This document shows positions 1 to 9,080 of a stretch of DNA of 13,514 nucleotides, piece by piece. Source of the DNA: Cyclostephanos tholiformis (lineage: Eukaryota; Bacillariophyta; Thalassiosirophyceae; Thalassiosirales; Thalassiosiraceae); the NCBI GenBank assembly GCA_036939975.1, contig JALLPB010000702.1, positions 1 to 13,514 of the forward strand, given 5' to 3'. Under the pieces are notes generated by a model that was not told where the DNA came from, did not search any database, and was given only the letters and a program-made list of their open reading frames with translations. A program made the translations under genes and the position numbers. How positions within the stretch are numbered: the stretch's first letter is position 1; every line of letters starts with the position of its first letter.

Positions 1-84
1 AGGACATTGCCCTGTCGGCCAAATTTGGATGGCTTTGTCGTGTGTTGGCAACATGTCGGCGACATACGCAACTAAGTTAATAAA

Positions 85-264
85 GGCCACTGGACACTGC
101 TATTGGGCAAGTATTCATTCCGTATTGCACTTGCAGCAGCCAGGGTCACACAAAAAAATGTCAACAAAATCTCACCATTTTTGCCTGATACTGCACACAT
201 TGCCCAATAGAGGAGGTCCAGGGCTTCAATTGAAGCCACTGGATGCCACTATTGGACAAATATT
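85..264. repeat. Diverged 31-bp direct duplication (85-115 and 234-264)
   Basis: Two 31-bp segments align without gaps at 24 of 31 positions. All seven differences are transitions (G/A or C/T). A shorter inverted copy of the core TTGCCCAATAG lies between them at 200-210. This suggests an old local duplication or a repeat-family fragment decayed mainly by transitions. Nothing indicates a function. Confidence 0.4.
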
Positions 265-537
265 GCAGCTGCTATCATCATTTGGACACACAAAAGCCAG
301 TTTTTTCAAGCTTTTTCATTTTCAATTCACTGAAAAAGAGCCTCAGATGAAATAAAGATCCCATTTAACAATAGGGGTGTGACATATTGATGAGACCGGA
401 AGGAGTTAAGTAGCATTGATATAAGCTTTGTTTGGGGGGGTAAAAGTAGCATGTTATTGTTTAAACAATTGATTTCTATTAAGCATTGGTTTAACTAAAA
501 GTAGCGTGAAGATCTTAATTTTTGGACAGCAAAAAAA

Positions 538-562
538 CTTGTAAAATGTTACATTTTACAAG
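538..562. repeat. Perfect inverted repeat, 11-bp arms, 3-nt loop
   Basis: CTTGTAAAATG and CATTTTACAAG flank a TTA spacer. The pairing continues outward for four more A-T pairs after one mismatch. As RNA it would fold into a strong hairpin. It may be the centre of a degenerate miniature transposon or a structured element; no neighbouring gene suggests a role. Confidence 0.6.
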
Positions 563-717
563 GTTTTGGCCACATTGGCATGCACCATACCCACCATACG
601 TGCGCGGAGGATGGGTACTTGCGATGTCCTCATCTGACTAATATTGTTGGAGATATTTGGTTGGATAGGTGGTTGGAATGTGGTCGGACTTGAGGTTGGC
701 AGAGTTGTGTTGTGTGT

Positions 718-737
718 ACCTAGATAGAAATCTAGGT
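718..737. repeat. Short hairpin, 8-bp arms, 4-nt loop
   Basis: ACCTAGAT and ATCTAGGT are separated by AGAA. The stem is perfect. No gene lies within 2 kb, so no regulatory role can be assigned. Confidence 0.5.
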
Positions 738-1033
738 AAAATTCCAATCAAATCGTCAATCATGGTGGTCGCCGCCATCATACAGCCACTATGGGGCCAT
801 GCCCATGGCAACAAAGCACACAACAATCAACTAACATCATATGTGATGAGTCTACATAATAAATACTAGAAAAAAATATTTATTACAATTAATATGACTA
901 TTATTGCACGTAGTGTTGATGATGACGTGCAATGACAATGATGCAGCAATGCAATGATGGGTGTCTTGAAGCCCAATGGATGATAATGCCAATTCTAACA
1001 GCACATTACCACTCCCAACAATATTAGCAACAA

Positions 1034-1063
1034 GGGCTGGTGGGGGGTTGGAGGGGGGGAGGG
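1034..1063 (+). other. G-rich tract with G-quadruplex potential
   Basis: Four runs of three or more G (3, 6, 7 and 3 bases) occur within 30 bases, separated by short loops. This satisfies the usual sequence rule for an intramolecular G-quadruplex on the plus strand. It lies in non-genic DNA. Confidence 0.4.
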
Positions 1064-2918
1064 ATCTGTGGATGATTTATTCCTCCATGACTGAGGGTGC
1101 TCATAGTAACACCGGTTTTCTTGATGATGCGATGAGCGTGCTTGCATCTTGCATGCATAGTAACTCCTACAACAAGTATGGTACACCTACCATGTATGCA
1201 TCTGTGTAGACTAATTCAGGGGTGGGGAACACAATGGTCCCCTCAGAATTAACCGGGGCAGGAAGTATTGGGGTGTTATAAGTATTTATAGTAGTGTGCT
1301 GGAGTAAGGGACTCTGTCCCTGACCAACAAGGTGATGAGAGTTCTGGCAGGAACAAAAAATTCTTGCCTCATTGCTTTTTCATTTTTCATGTAGGAATAA
1401 GTATCAAACATTAAAAACTAGCACAACTAAAACAAAAACATTCCCACCATGGCGAGCTTCTACTCTCACTAAAAGCATGGTTTTACTGGTTGTTGGATGA
1501 GGGCTCTGTTGAAGCGATTCAATTTATTTGATAAAATAAATGAGCAATAAATTTATTTCTAGCTACTGTGTTATCTACAGTAAAAAAATTATCAAACTTG
1601 ATTGCGATTGTGATGAACATGCCACCAAGGGGACATGGCATGAAGCACATATCCCAATGGAGCATATTGGTGGCTTCACCTGAAGCTATTAAATGCTGCT
1701 GTCGGACAAGTTCCCATGCTATACCAACCCAGCGGATGCCATGGTTATCATCATTGCCATGACAAAAACACAAAACACAACTAAGTTTCAGCCAGCAATT
1801 ATTGTACTTTTTTGCTAGCATAACTAAACATTTTTCAAACACAACATGGGCCATTTGTAGCAGCTAATATGGAGATTGCCCTAGTCTTGAATCTACATGA
1901 GTCTGTCTTGAGACTAAGCAAAATTAAATGATAGGCCTAACATGTAGACTCAGCTCCACAAAAAGTACTGTGCCAATTCTTGAAATAATTTGCATTGAGT
2001 TTTAGACATTTGGATCTGATGTTGAGGCTCTCACTTCTGTTTTGATTCCTGTGTATGTAGAAAATTCACTCATCAAAATCGTATTATCATTTTTCACAGG
2101 AGGTTTTGGTGGTTTGGAAACAACATAAAAACATTTTGGCACTTGCAAGTTGTTGTTGAGACGACATACATGTGGTTAAGGTAATAAATGAAATCATTTT
2201 CAAGGCCACATATTTTCAACCTCATCATCACCAGGCAGCTAGTTTTGACTCTGACACAGTCTCAAAATGAAAAAGCCCCATGTTGACTCAACCCTAATAT
2301 CGACTTTAACCTGTGGCATCAAAACTCCAAATTCCCAACCTGACCGGCCAGCTAGTTTCGAGACAAACCTTATTTTTGAAATTAGCTGTAACACATCAAT
2401 TAATTTAGCTCATCAATGCAATGAGCTTTGTAATAAAGTGAATTGAGAGCTTTATAATAGCTGACAAGCTCAGCTAATTTTTGATATCGTCAGATTTTTG
2501 TTGAGTGGACAAAAATTGACAAATTATTAATTTTCTATGAGGCCTGAAAAACAAAATGGCAGTTAAGCTGTGAACCTATTTCCATCGTATCTGTGTGCAT
2601 TTGGGATTGAGATTAAAAAAAAAACATAAAAAAATGTTCCATTTGGGGGGGGTCACTCTTTGGTAATGGGGCTGCCCCTATGAATTTGGGCAGGTAGACT
2701 ATGAGCCGTCCCTAAGGAAAATCTCCTACAACATGAAGAGACCGAATTTATTTATCTCTCCATAATATTCGATCTTGCATGATAATTATCTACTAAAGAT
2801 AGAACAGCGGATACTCATCCTTCAACAAATCTTCGGCATTTACATCAGATAAGTCGGGAGATATTGATATGTAATTCTTCCAATTGTGCGAAGTCATACA
2901 CATTCGTACTGCTGCAAT

Positions 2919-3930
2919 TTAGTCCTCCTTAATCTCCCCACACGCCTTAATCTTCACGGGTGCCGACGTCGAGCCGCTTCGAGATCCGACACCCTCGATG
3001 GTATCCACAACCTCCAGCCCATCCACAACCTTTCCAAACACAACGTGGGCGCCGTCCAACCATGGAGTGTCCACTGTACAGATGAAGAATTGGGACCCAT
3101 TCGTGTTAGGGCCGGCGTTAGCCATTGATAGAATTCCTTTTCCCACATGCTGTACATTAAAGACAAATCACGCAATTCATAGAGTTAAATTGCGGCCAAT
3201 CGAGAACGCTGACTCATAAGTGAAACGTTTTTCAGGGACGGCAATTACCTTTAGAACAAAGTTCTCATCTTCGAACTGTAAAGTTTCGATGGTAAAATAT
3301 TTGATTGAACGATTTAACTTGAGATGATGATGCTGAGATACAAAAAAGATCAGAGCAAGGATCGAAATCACCTTCGTGCCGTAAATTGATTTTCCTCCAG
3401 TTCCATTGTGATTCGTGAAGTCACCTCCTTGGCACATAAATTGGGGAATCACACTGCATGCCACAAAAAAATACCATTAGTGCTGTTTCGGAGACTTTAT
3501 GAAAAAATGACATGATTGAGAATTTTCAACTCAAAAAGACCAACCCTCACCGATGGAATGAGCTTCCCGCATACCCGTATCCCTTCTCGCCGGTGCAAAG
3601 TGCACGGAAATTCTCTGCGGTCTTAGGAGCAACATCGGCACGAAGTTCGAACGTGATCCTCCCGACGTCCTTACCGCCAACTTCCATATCAAAGTAAACT
3701 ACATATGTGGATGACCAAGAAGAGAGAAGACGTGTTAGTTATTATGCAACGATTAATCACGGACGGACGGCCGTGCTACTGAGGTGACAGTGCGACGTAC
3801 CCTTAGGATTGGCAAACAACGCCGACGAACCGGAGAATGCCCTGGTTGCGGCATAGCGAGTGGCAGAGGTACTCGCCCTGGTAAAGGCCGCAGCGGGGGC
3901 GATGAGTGAGGCTAGCATGATAAACTTCAT
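2919..3930 (-). CDS. Plastid-targeted cyclophilin (peptidyl-prolyl cis-trans isomerase), 5 exons
   Basis: A cyclophilin-type prolyl isomerase, which catalyses cis-trans isomerisation of X-Pro bonds in protein folding. Minus-strand exons are 3930-3801, 3698-3551, 3453-3372, 3275-3249 and 3149-2919; the four introns (96-102 bp) begin GT and end AG. The joined frame gives 205 residues. Residues 1-15 form a signal peptide ending AAA, followed by F16 and a Ser/Thr/Arg-rich stretch to about 40; this matches the bipartite plastid presequence with Phe at +1 known in diatoms. The isomerase domain runs from about 42 to 205. It contains the [15 protein letters not shown] block with catalytic R93, and FEDENF, NGSQFF (F151), W159 and H164, equivalent to cyclophilin A residues R55, F113, W121 and H126. 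All active-site and cyclosporin-contact residues I can place are kept. Exon 4 is only 27 nt. Plastid location is inferred; an ER or secretory destination is the alternative. The gene is divergent from the RWD-domain gene. Confidence 0.95.
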
Positions 3931-4145
3931 AATGTACCGGGCCGATGGGACGATAAGAATGAGGCACGGTCATAGGGCGTTGTAGAGAGAGAGTGTTGAG
4001 AGGAAGGGTATCGTAGTACGATAGTAGCTAGATGTAAGTAACTATTATTTGGATACCTCGAGGATTTTGTGTGATGTGGCTACACGTGGAAGGTAAGCTG
4101 ATCTTCAGAAATCTCCCGCCATCACAAACGCTGCCGCATGCAACA
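3931..4145. promoter_or_regulatory. Short divergent intergenic region, likely shared promoter
   Basis: About 215 bp separate the start codons of the minus-strand cyclophilin and the plus-strand RWD-domain gene, so both 5' UTRs and core promoters must lie here. I see no clear TATA box facing either gene. There is a GA-rich stretch at 3985-4005 and a perfect palindrome at 4009-4023. If the RWD gene starts at the upstream ATG (4074), the spacer shrinks to about 143 bp. Confidence 0.55.
4009..4023. promoter_or_regulatory. Palindrome in the divergent promoter (possible factor-binding site)
   Basis: TATCGTA-G-TACGATA is a perfect inverted repeat with 7-bp arms, close to midway between the two divergent start codons. 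Its symmetry and position suit a dimeric transcription-factor site acting on both genes. That role is inference only. Confidence 0.35.
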
Positions 4146-5447
4146 ATGATGTTCGGTCAACATCTAGAGGAGCAAGAAATGGAGGCGGAAGCCCTCGCCG
4201 CCATATTCGACACGGCGTTCGAAATTCGCTCCTCAGAGCAGCCATTCGTATGGGCCGTCAAGCTCGTTCCAGTTGACTGCGGTGGCGACGCCGACGAGGA
4301 GGAGGCCTCGAATCACATCATGGTGAAGTTGGTCGCACGCATCCCGTTGGATTACCCCGAGCGGACGTTGCCCCAATTGGATATAGAAGTACTCAAGGGT
4401 CTGTCGCTTGATAACAAGGACGAACTGCTGAGGTTGGCGAACGATGAGGCTGAGGCTAATGCTGGCATGCCTGCCATATTCTCAATTTGCGAGGCGGTGA
4501 GGTCATGGCTGGCGGATAACAACGTCAAGGGGTTGGACGATGCGAGCATGCACGCTCAGATGATGAGGAAAGCAAAGGATGCGGAGAGGCGAGAGGTAAG
4601 CTATGCGAATGTGTCTTTCATTTTGATGCAGGAAGATTATCCGTGCGATTTCGGAAAATCGCAAATTTTTGATGCAAGTTTCTCGAGATTGGTCAATACA
4701 ATACATTCATTATTGTGCAATTCTCGAAAATCAATTATTCAAACATGCTAAATGAATCGCTTGAACAAGATCCCTTTGTTGCCATCGTCGCTCAGTCTTC
4801 CACACCGACAAGGTTTGGTTGATCGTGGAAATGTTATGGAGGGATAATTCTTGAGCTAAATTTTCCTTGATGATGATCAATTTCATACGTTCGACTTGAC
4901 GAACCCCTGAAAAACCTTGCGCTCGTTTCAACTAATATGAATTTCACAGGCCCAGGCGGCACAGCAATTTGAGTCTCAAACCAAGAAAAATGAAATGTCC
5001 GAAGCCGAGAGAGAAGAGCTGATTGTACGAAAACGGAGGGAGGAGGGAACTGCCGTCACCGACGCAACATTCAAAGAATGGTGGGAAAAATTTACCGCAG
5101 AAATGGAGAAAAAGAAGGGAGATGAGAGAGTCGCGGCGGTCAATGACTTTAAGGAGAAGAAGGTTGCAAATGCCGCAATCGCGGAGGAGCGGTTGACGGG
5201 CTTTCAGATATTCTCTGACAAAGCTGGCGTGTTCAATCTTGAAAGGTTGGAGGCGGTGGCAGAAGCGATGGCGAATGACACTAGCGCATTGGATCCGGAA
5301 GAATTGGGAGATGTGGACAAAGATCTTTTTGATGATGACGACGACTTGGACGACTTAGAATTTGATAGCGATGATGACAATTATGATGATGACGATGAGG
5401 AGGAGGATGACGATGACGAAAACAGTAACAATGTGCCAGACATATGA
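4146..5447 (+). CDS. RWD domain protein with DFRP-like C-terminus (RWDD1/Gir2 family), 2 exons
   Basis: Exons are 4146-4595 and 4950-5447, joined in phase 0 across a 354-bp GT-AG intron with a branch-point-like CTAAT at 4931. The product is 315 residues. Residues 8-125 form an RWD domain: EAEALAAIF on the first helix, a YP-x4-P turn at 70-76 and the C-terminal helix near 112-122. A charged helical, probably coiled-coil, stretch covers 130-225. A DFRP-type motif follows (GTAVTDATFKEWWEKF at 183-198, LTGFQIF at 232-238). The tail at 278-307 is almost wholly Asp/Glu. Family members (RWDD1/DFRP2, yeast Gir2) bind and stabilise DRG2-type GTPases on ribosomes, and Gir2 also binds Gcn1; the same role is inferred here. 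I chose the ATG at 4146 (a second ATG follows directly) because the RWD domain begins just after it. An in-frame ATG at 4074 would add 24 residues with no family match. Confidence 0.88.
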
Positions 5448-6904
5448 CTTTTACCTTTTAGCAGCTACCATACGAAACTTGTGGCAAGGGTTAATCATGT
5501 TTTTTTTTAAAGTAGGTGTCATTCCTTAGATTGTCGATACAAACGCTACATTGAACTCCCCTGTGCACACAAAGTTTACCCAGCAGAATGCTATAGTGTG
5601 TAGATGCTCATGGTTCATGGATGATTTAGAGTGGTTGCATTCACAAGCCAGGGTTGCCAGTGTCATTCAAAAGTGTCTCCCTGCATTTCCGGCATGCCTT
5701 GTATGATGTTAAGACCACGACAATGTTTTGACTCATTTTTGAATTTTACAAGCCCAATTTCTTCCTTTTCTTTAAAATAGTCACAATATGACAATGTGTG
5801 GTATTAGCTTCACACTTGTAGTGTTAACAAATAGGAGACTACCATGGTGGTTGGGGCTTAAGGATCACCAAATGTTCCAGCCGAAAGTCTTATCCCATAA
5901 AATTGTTTTTTTGGGTGGGAAGTAAGGAGAACATACCACGGTAACATGGGAATTAAACATCTTATATAGACAAATCAGCTCCGTCCTTTACATGCGACCT
6001 TATTACTATTCCTGCATGAATTTTAAGGATATTGACCGACTGTCACTTTGGGTGTTTTATAGTTGGGGCATAGGTGAAGGTTGATATCTTGGCTCCAAAT
6101 GCCAGACTCCTGCATGGAGTCAGGGTGGCAGGGGAGCACATTGTGGTCAAGGGGCTGCTTTTGGGAAGTGCCCCCCCCTTCTCGACCCTGACACAATAAG
6201 GCATGCACGCTCGAGGGGGGGGAAACAACAAGATCTGATGTGTGATATTGGTGGCAACTGTCGGCTTAGCAACTCATGTGAGTTGGTGGAAGAAGACATG
6301 ATCCTTGGGTGTTTTTTGTTAGTAGGTAGCTGTGTGCAGTTTTTGTGTGGTGTGTTGGCACATGGGTACATCAAAAAGCATGAAGAAGCAACAAGTCGAA
6401 TACTTAAGGAAAGCATGGCAAAGTGGGTATCACTGGAAAGCCCATAAGAACCTCTTTCCTGCGAGAGTGACGGACGTGCACTGATGCGCAGGAGTTCAGT
6501 AATTAGGAGGCTAAATTGGAAGGGATGGATGTTAATCTATGATTTTTTAATAGTTATACTGTATATTCCTTTTGCCCCAACTATCCTTAAGCCCCAACTA
6601 ATACGGAAGCCATTTTTGTCATGTTAATACTGCATGTGCAATCTTGAGAATTCAAGTGCTTACAAAAACTTCTTATTTCTGACATTGTGGTGCATGTGAT
6701 GTTAGGACCTCGTGTAATATTAGCAATTTGAAATACCAAGTGAATACAAACATCATATTCTTCATGTCATATCATGTGATGTTAGTAGGACCATGGAATG
6801 TGATATTAAGAATGTGGGAAATTGATTTTTTGGTCTCAGGATACACATATCATGTTGACTCAGTCTCAAAAATCTCAAGATCAGCAGCTATTCTCAGCTC
6901 TACG
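5448..6904. other. Non-genic region between the RWD gene and the small transposon
   Basis: No gene is supported. A 69-codon open frame at 6238-6447 is the only stretch with a protein-like look, but it has no recognisable motif. The region holds a spaced inverted repeat (5850-5865 with 6583-6598), C- and G-runs near 6171 and 6215, and loosely similar blocks around 5706 (GATGTTAAGACCAC) and 6699 (GATGTTAGGACCTC). It may include an old non-autonomous element. Confidence 0.5.
5850..6598. repeat. 16-bp inverted repeat pair about 720 bp apart
   Basis: GTTGGGGCTTAAGGAT at 5850-5865 is exactly repeated in inverted orientation at 6583-6598. The right copy is accompanied by a second GCCCCAACT at 6574-6582. 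The arrangement could be the termini of a degenerate 750-bp miniature transposon, but no target duplication is evident and the identity stops at 16 bp. Confidence 0.35.
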
Positions 6905-6906
6905 TA

Positions 6907-6932
6907 CTACCGCCTTATTATCAATTGAGACT
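6907..6932 (+). repeat. Left terminal inverted repeat
   Basis: This 26-bp sequence is the exact inverse of 8497-8522. It begins CTACCGCC and ends GAGACT. The preceding TA is the putative target-site duplication. Confidence 0.88.
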
Positions 6933-6945
6933 CTAATTCGCTACC

Positions 6946-7000
6946 AGTACGCTAAGGATTGAATAAGGTCTTACTAAGGGTAAATAAAGTCCAATTGAGG
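6946..7000 (+). repeat. Left subterminal 11-bp repeats (five units)
   Basis: Five contiguous 11-mers read AGTACGCTAAG, GATTGAATAAG, GTCTTACTAAG, GGTAAATAAAG and TCCAATTGAGG. Each ends in AAG or AGG. Their 11-bp period is close to one DNA turn. They mirror, in inverted orientation, the five units at the right end, and so are candidate transposase or accessory-protein binding sites. Confidence 0.6.
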
Positions 7001-7206
7001 TTGGGAATTTGCTGGCATAGAAAGCCTCATAGACTGTACCAATTCCTTTTCTTTTGATTTTGTTTGAAGAGAGGAGAGAGGTCACAGACTCTCCACTCTT
7101 TGTCACAAATCTCCCAAAATGGCCATGGACAAATCCGGTCGCATCCCTTCCTCTCGTCATCTCTGCTCCACACGAGGGCAAGAGGACCCATCCCCCCCCC
7201 TCTTGA

Positions 7207-8178
7207 TGTGTCGCATGTCTCCCTGCATCTGCTGATGCCAAAAATACTGTCATTTCCCATCACACCACAGGGGGAAAGCATGTTTTGCTGCCCCCGTCCA
7301 GCACTGTTTGGACACGACAATCAGCTGCCGTGGCTGCTCCTGCCAAAAAGTCAGCCACATCATTGACAAACAGGGTCACCCCCATCCCCAGCAATCTCAG
7401 CATCACTGCTACGCATGCCGCCATCAACAAGGCTGTCATCGCCAACATCAACAATGATGACGCTGATGATGACAACAACGATGCGGCCGCCTCGGATGCC
7501 GGTGAGTACAACTACTTTGGGGACATGCCAAACCCTGATCCCAAGGATATCTTGCCGCATGACCAATGCAGTGACTTTATTCTTCTATTTGTGAAGTCAA
7601 AAAAGATTGCAAAAGACTATTCAAAGGACAGGAAGGTGTGGATTTTCTACATAGCCCTCACTGTTGATAAGAGGACGATCCTTGGCGACTCACCACCCAA
7701 AGTCATGAAGGCTACAGGCTAGCTTCAAGCTCTGGCAGGGACAAGTGAGGAATCATTTGATGTGGAATCTCGACAGGATAGCCGAGGCTGTCTATATTGT
7801 ATCCAAGCATGCCAACTACCAAGAGATGAATGTTCAGTGGGGGGGGAGCAAAACCAGTGATGAGAGGGTCATCGTGCTCGTGCTCATTTACCGTACCATC
7901 ATGAACAAGATCTCCATTGCGGACACCGCCCACATTTCACAGAATAAGGCGGCAGCAAAGAAACTCCAGCAGCAGGCAACGTGATCAAGGCAGATGAAGC
8001 CTTTGCCTGCAAACTTTTGCTACGATGTGAATAAGGTATGATTTATTTGCTCGATTACTTTTCTGGATTTGATATCTCAATGATGATAGTTGTCCTTCCT
8101 CTTCTCCACTTTTAGGTCGCTGAGTGTGACTGTCCATCTTGTCAATGCCACGGGACTGTCATGTTTTGCGGGCATTGA
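7207..8178 (+). pseudogene. Broken gene of the TIR transposon, unrecognised, Cys-rich C-terminus
   Basis: Frame 1 is open from 7207 to 7722 and frame 2 from 7709 onward, so one frameshift lies in the overlap. The second segment ends in an in-frame TGA (7982-7984), but the same frame resumes straight after it, runs to 8035, crosses an 80-bp GT-AG intron with a pyrimidine-rich 3' end (8036-8115) and stops at 8178. The encoded protein has a low-complexity Asp/Asn/Ala stretch, then GEYNYFGDMP, a central helical region (KSKKIAKDYSKDRKVWIFYI, LWQGQVRNHLMWNLDRIAEA) and a tail CDCPSCQCHGTVMFCGH that could bind zinc. No start codon is secure: an ATG at 7119 or 7125 lies in another frame beyond a nine-C run. 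I do not recognise the family. It is presumably the element's own protein, and I see no DDE transposase motif in it. Confidence 0.55.
8036..8115 (+). other. Spliceosomal intron in the transposon pseudogene
   Basis: GTATGA opens and CACTTTTAG closes an 80-bp segment whose 3' end is a pyrimidine-rich tract. Removing it joins YDVNK to VAECDCP in one frame and lengthens the open frame into a Cys-rich tail. Phase is 0. Confidence 0.6.
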
Positions 8179-8405
8179 CAACGGTGGTGTGGAATTGGCA
8201 TCTCACTGCAGCTGTGGCAATGGGGGGGAAGCAGCATTAATGGGGGTGATGGTAAATAGGGTCAAGAGGGAGCGACTGTATGAAGGGCATCGTCTCCAGT
8301 TGAAGGGTGGCAACGGGGGAGGGCATCGGATCCGGTCCAGGCGGGCGGGGGGGAGTGTTTTGGCCAAAGCGTGTGTCAGGAGTCTTCCTCTCATAGTTCC
8401 CAGCC

Positions 8406-8460
8406 CTTAGTTTGACCTTAGTTTGACCTTTGTTAGACCTTATTTTACCCTTATTTTACC
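8406..8460 (-). repeat. Right subterminal 11-bp repeats (five tandem units)
   Basis: On the plus strand the units are CTTAGTTTGAC (twice), CTTTGTTAGAC and CTTATTTTACC (twice), exactly 11 bp each and end to end. Reverse-complemented they become GGTAAAATAAG, GTCTAACAAAG and GTCAAACTAAG, which match the style of the left-end units. They sit 36 bp inside the right TIR. Confidence 0.75.
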
Positions 8461-8496
8461 TTTTGTGAACTGTTAGCGAACCCTCACGGTACGGCC

Positions 8497-8522
8497 AGTC
8501 TCAATTGATAATAAGGCGGTAG
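8497..8522 (-). repeat. Right terminal inverted repeat
   Basis: Exact inverse of 6907-6932 over 26 bp, followed by TA at 8523-8524. Together with the left copy it defines the 1616-bp element. Confidence 0.88.
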
Positions 8523-8652
8523 TAGTAGCTGCCTGGATGAAGTCTGGGAGAGTCTTCTCATAGAAGAGCTCCATCCCAAGGGATCTGTTATACCAAATAG
8601 TTAGAATACTCATTTTATTAGAATGGTTTTTTTACTACAGCCCTTTTTGACC

Positions 8653-9019
8653 GATTATATATAATGGAGAAAAAAGAGGGAAATTTGTTTGGGCAAAATC
8701 TGTCTTTCCCCCCTATTAACTATTTGAGGTCCAATTATATATAATCAGGGTCCGATTATATATATAATCTGGTTCGGGACTGATTATATATAATCAGGAA
8801 AAAATAAATGATTATATATAATCTTACTCCAGTTTACTTATAACGAGTGTTCCCATGCCATTCTAACTATTTGTCGTCCAATTATATATAAATATAATCA
8901 GTGTTTGATTATATATAATCGGACCTTGATTATATATAATCCGGTAATATTGGATTATATATAATCAATTTCTGTAAGGTAACCCATTTTAACTATTCTG
9001 CACCCAATTATATATAATA
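8653..9019. repeat. Left cluster of the palindrome GATTATATATAATC
   Basis: Exact copies lie at 8782, 8810, 8907, 8928 and 8953 (14 bp each). Variants are at 8653 (last base G), 8733 (first base A), 8754 (an added TA), 8880 (interrupted) and 9006 (A at both ends); weaker relatives occur at 9026 and 9057. Several variants are preceded by a TTCTAACTATT-type box (about 8715, 8860 and 8987) followed by a CC just before the palindrome. The copies are unevenly spaced, so this is not a simple tandem satellite. Confidence 0.85.
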
Positions 9020-9080
9020 GGATCCTGATTAGTTATAATGATGCCAAAACTGTTCCATTATAAGTAATCTGTGTCTGTTT

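Larger units (their letters stand above)
1..2918. other. Non-genic region, no supported gene
   Basis: I see no convincing protein-coding gene in this stretch. The longest open frames (29-355 plus; 1519-1854 minus) have no recognisable motif, no splice partners and no codon character like the two real genes further right. The DNA is AT-rich with homopolymer runs, and contains a few local inverted repeats, a G-rich tract and a weak diverged duplication, listed separately. It may be old transposon debris or plain intergenic DNA; an RNA gene cannot be excluded by eye. Confidence 0.6.
6907..8522 (+). mobile_element. DNA transposon with 26-bp TIRs and probable TA duplication
   Basis: The ends are perfect 26-bp inverted repeats beginning CTACCGCCTTATTATCAATT (6907-6932, and inverted at 8497-8522). 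Each is flanked by TA (6905-6906 and 8523-8524), so the identity extends to 28 bp. A TA duplication points to the Tc1/mariner type of insertion, but with no transposase recognised the superfamily is open. Inside each terminus are five 11-bp repeats, and a shared TTCGCTAMCAGT block lies just inside each TIR. The interior (1616 bp in all) carries one broken gene on the plus strand. The TIRs are intact although the gene is dead, which suggests a non-autonomous or recently inactivated copy. Confidence 0.8.

Noticed and set aside
29..355. 108-codon open frame on the plus strand
   Set aside because: No motif, no plausible fold, and it covers the diverged direct repeat; its composition matches the surrounding non-genic DNA.
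1519..1854. 111-codon open frame on the minus strand
   Set aside because: No recognisable domain and no supporting exon nearby; likely chance in AT-rich DNA.
6161..6222. C-run and G-run as a hairpin terminator
   Set aside because: The pairing is imperfect and mostly homopolymer; there is no transcript upstream to end.
6238..6447. 69-codon plus-strand frame with a protein-like composition
   Set aside because: It has a hydrophobic stretch and a charged end but no start context, partner exon or known motif; too short to call.
6933..7320. Minus-strand frames of 97-106 codons inside the small transposon
   Set aside because: They oppose the plus-strand gene and have no motif; the plus strand has coherent frames, an intron and a Cys-rich end.
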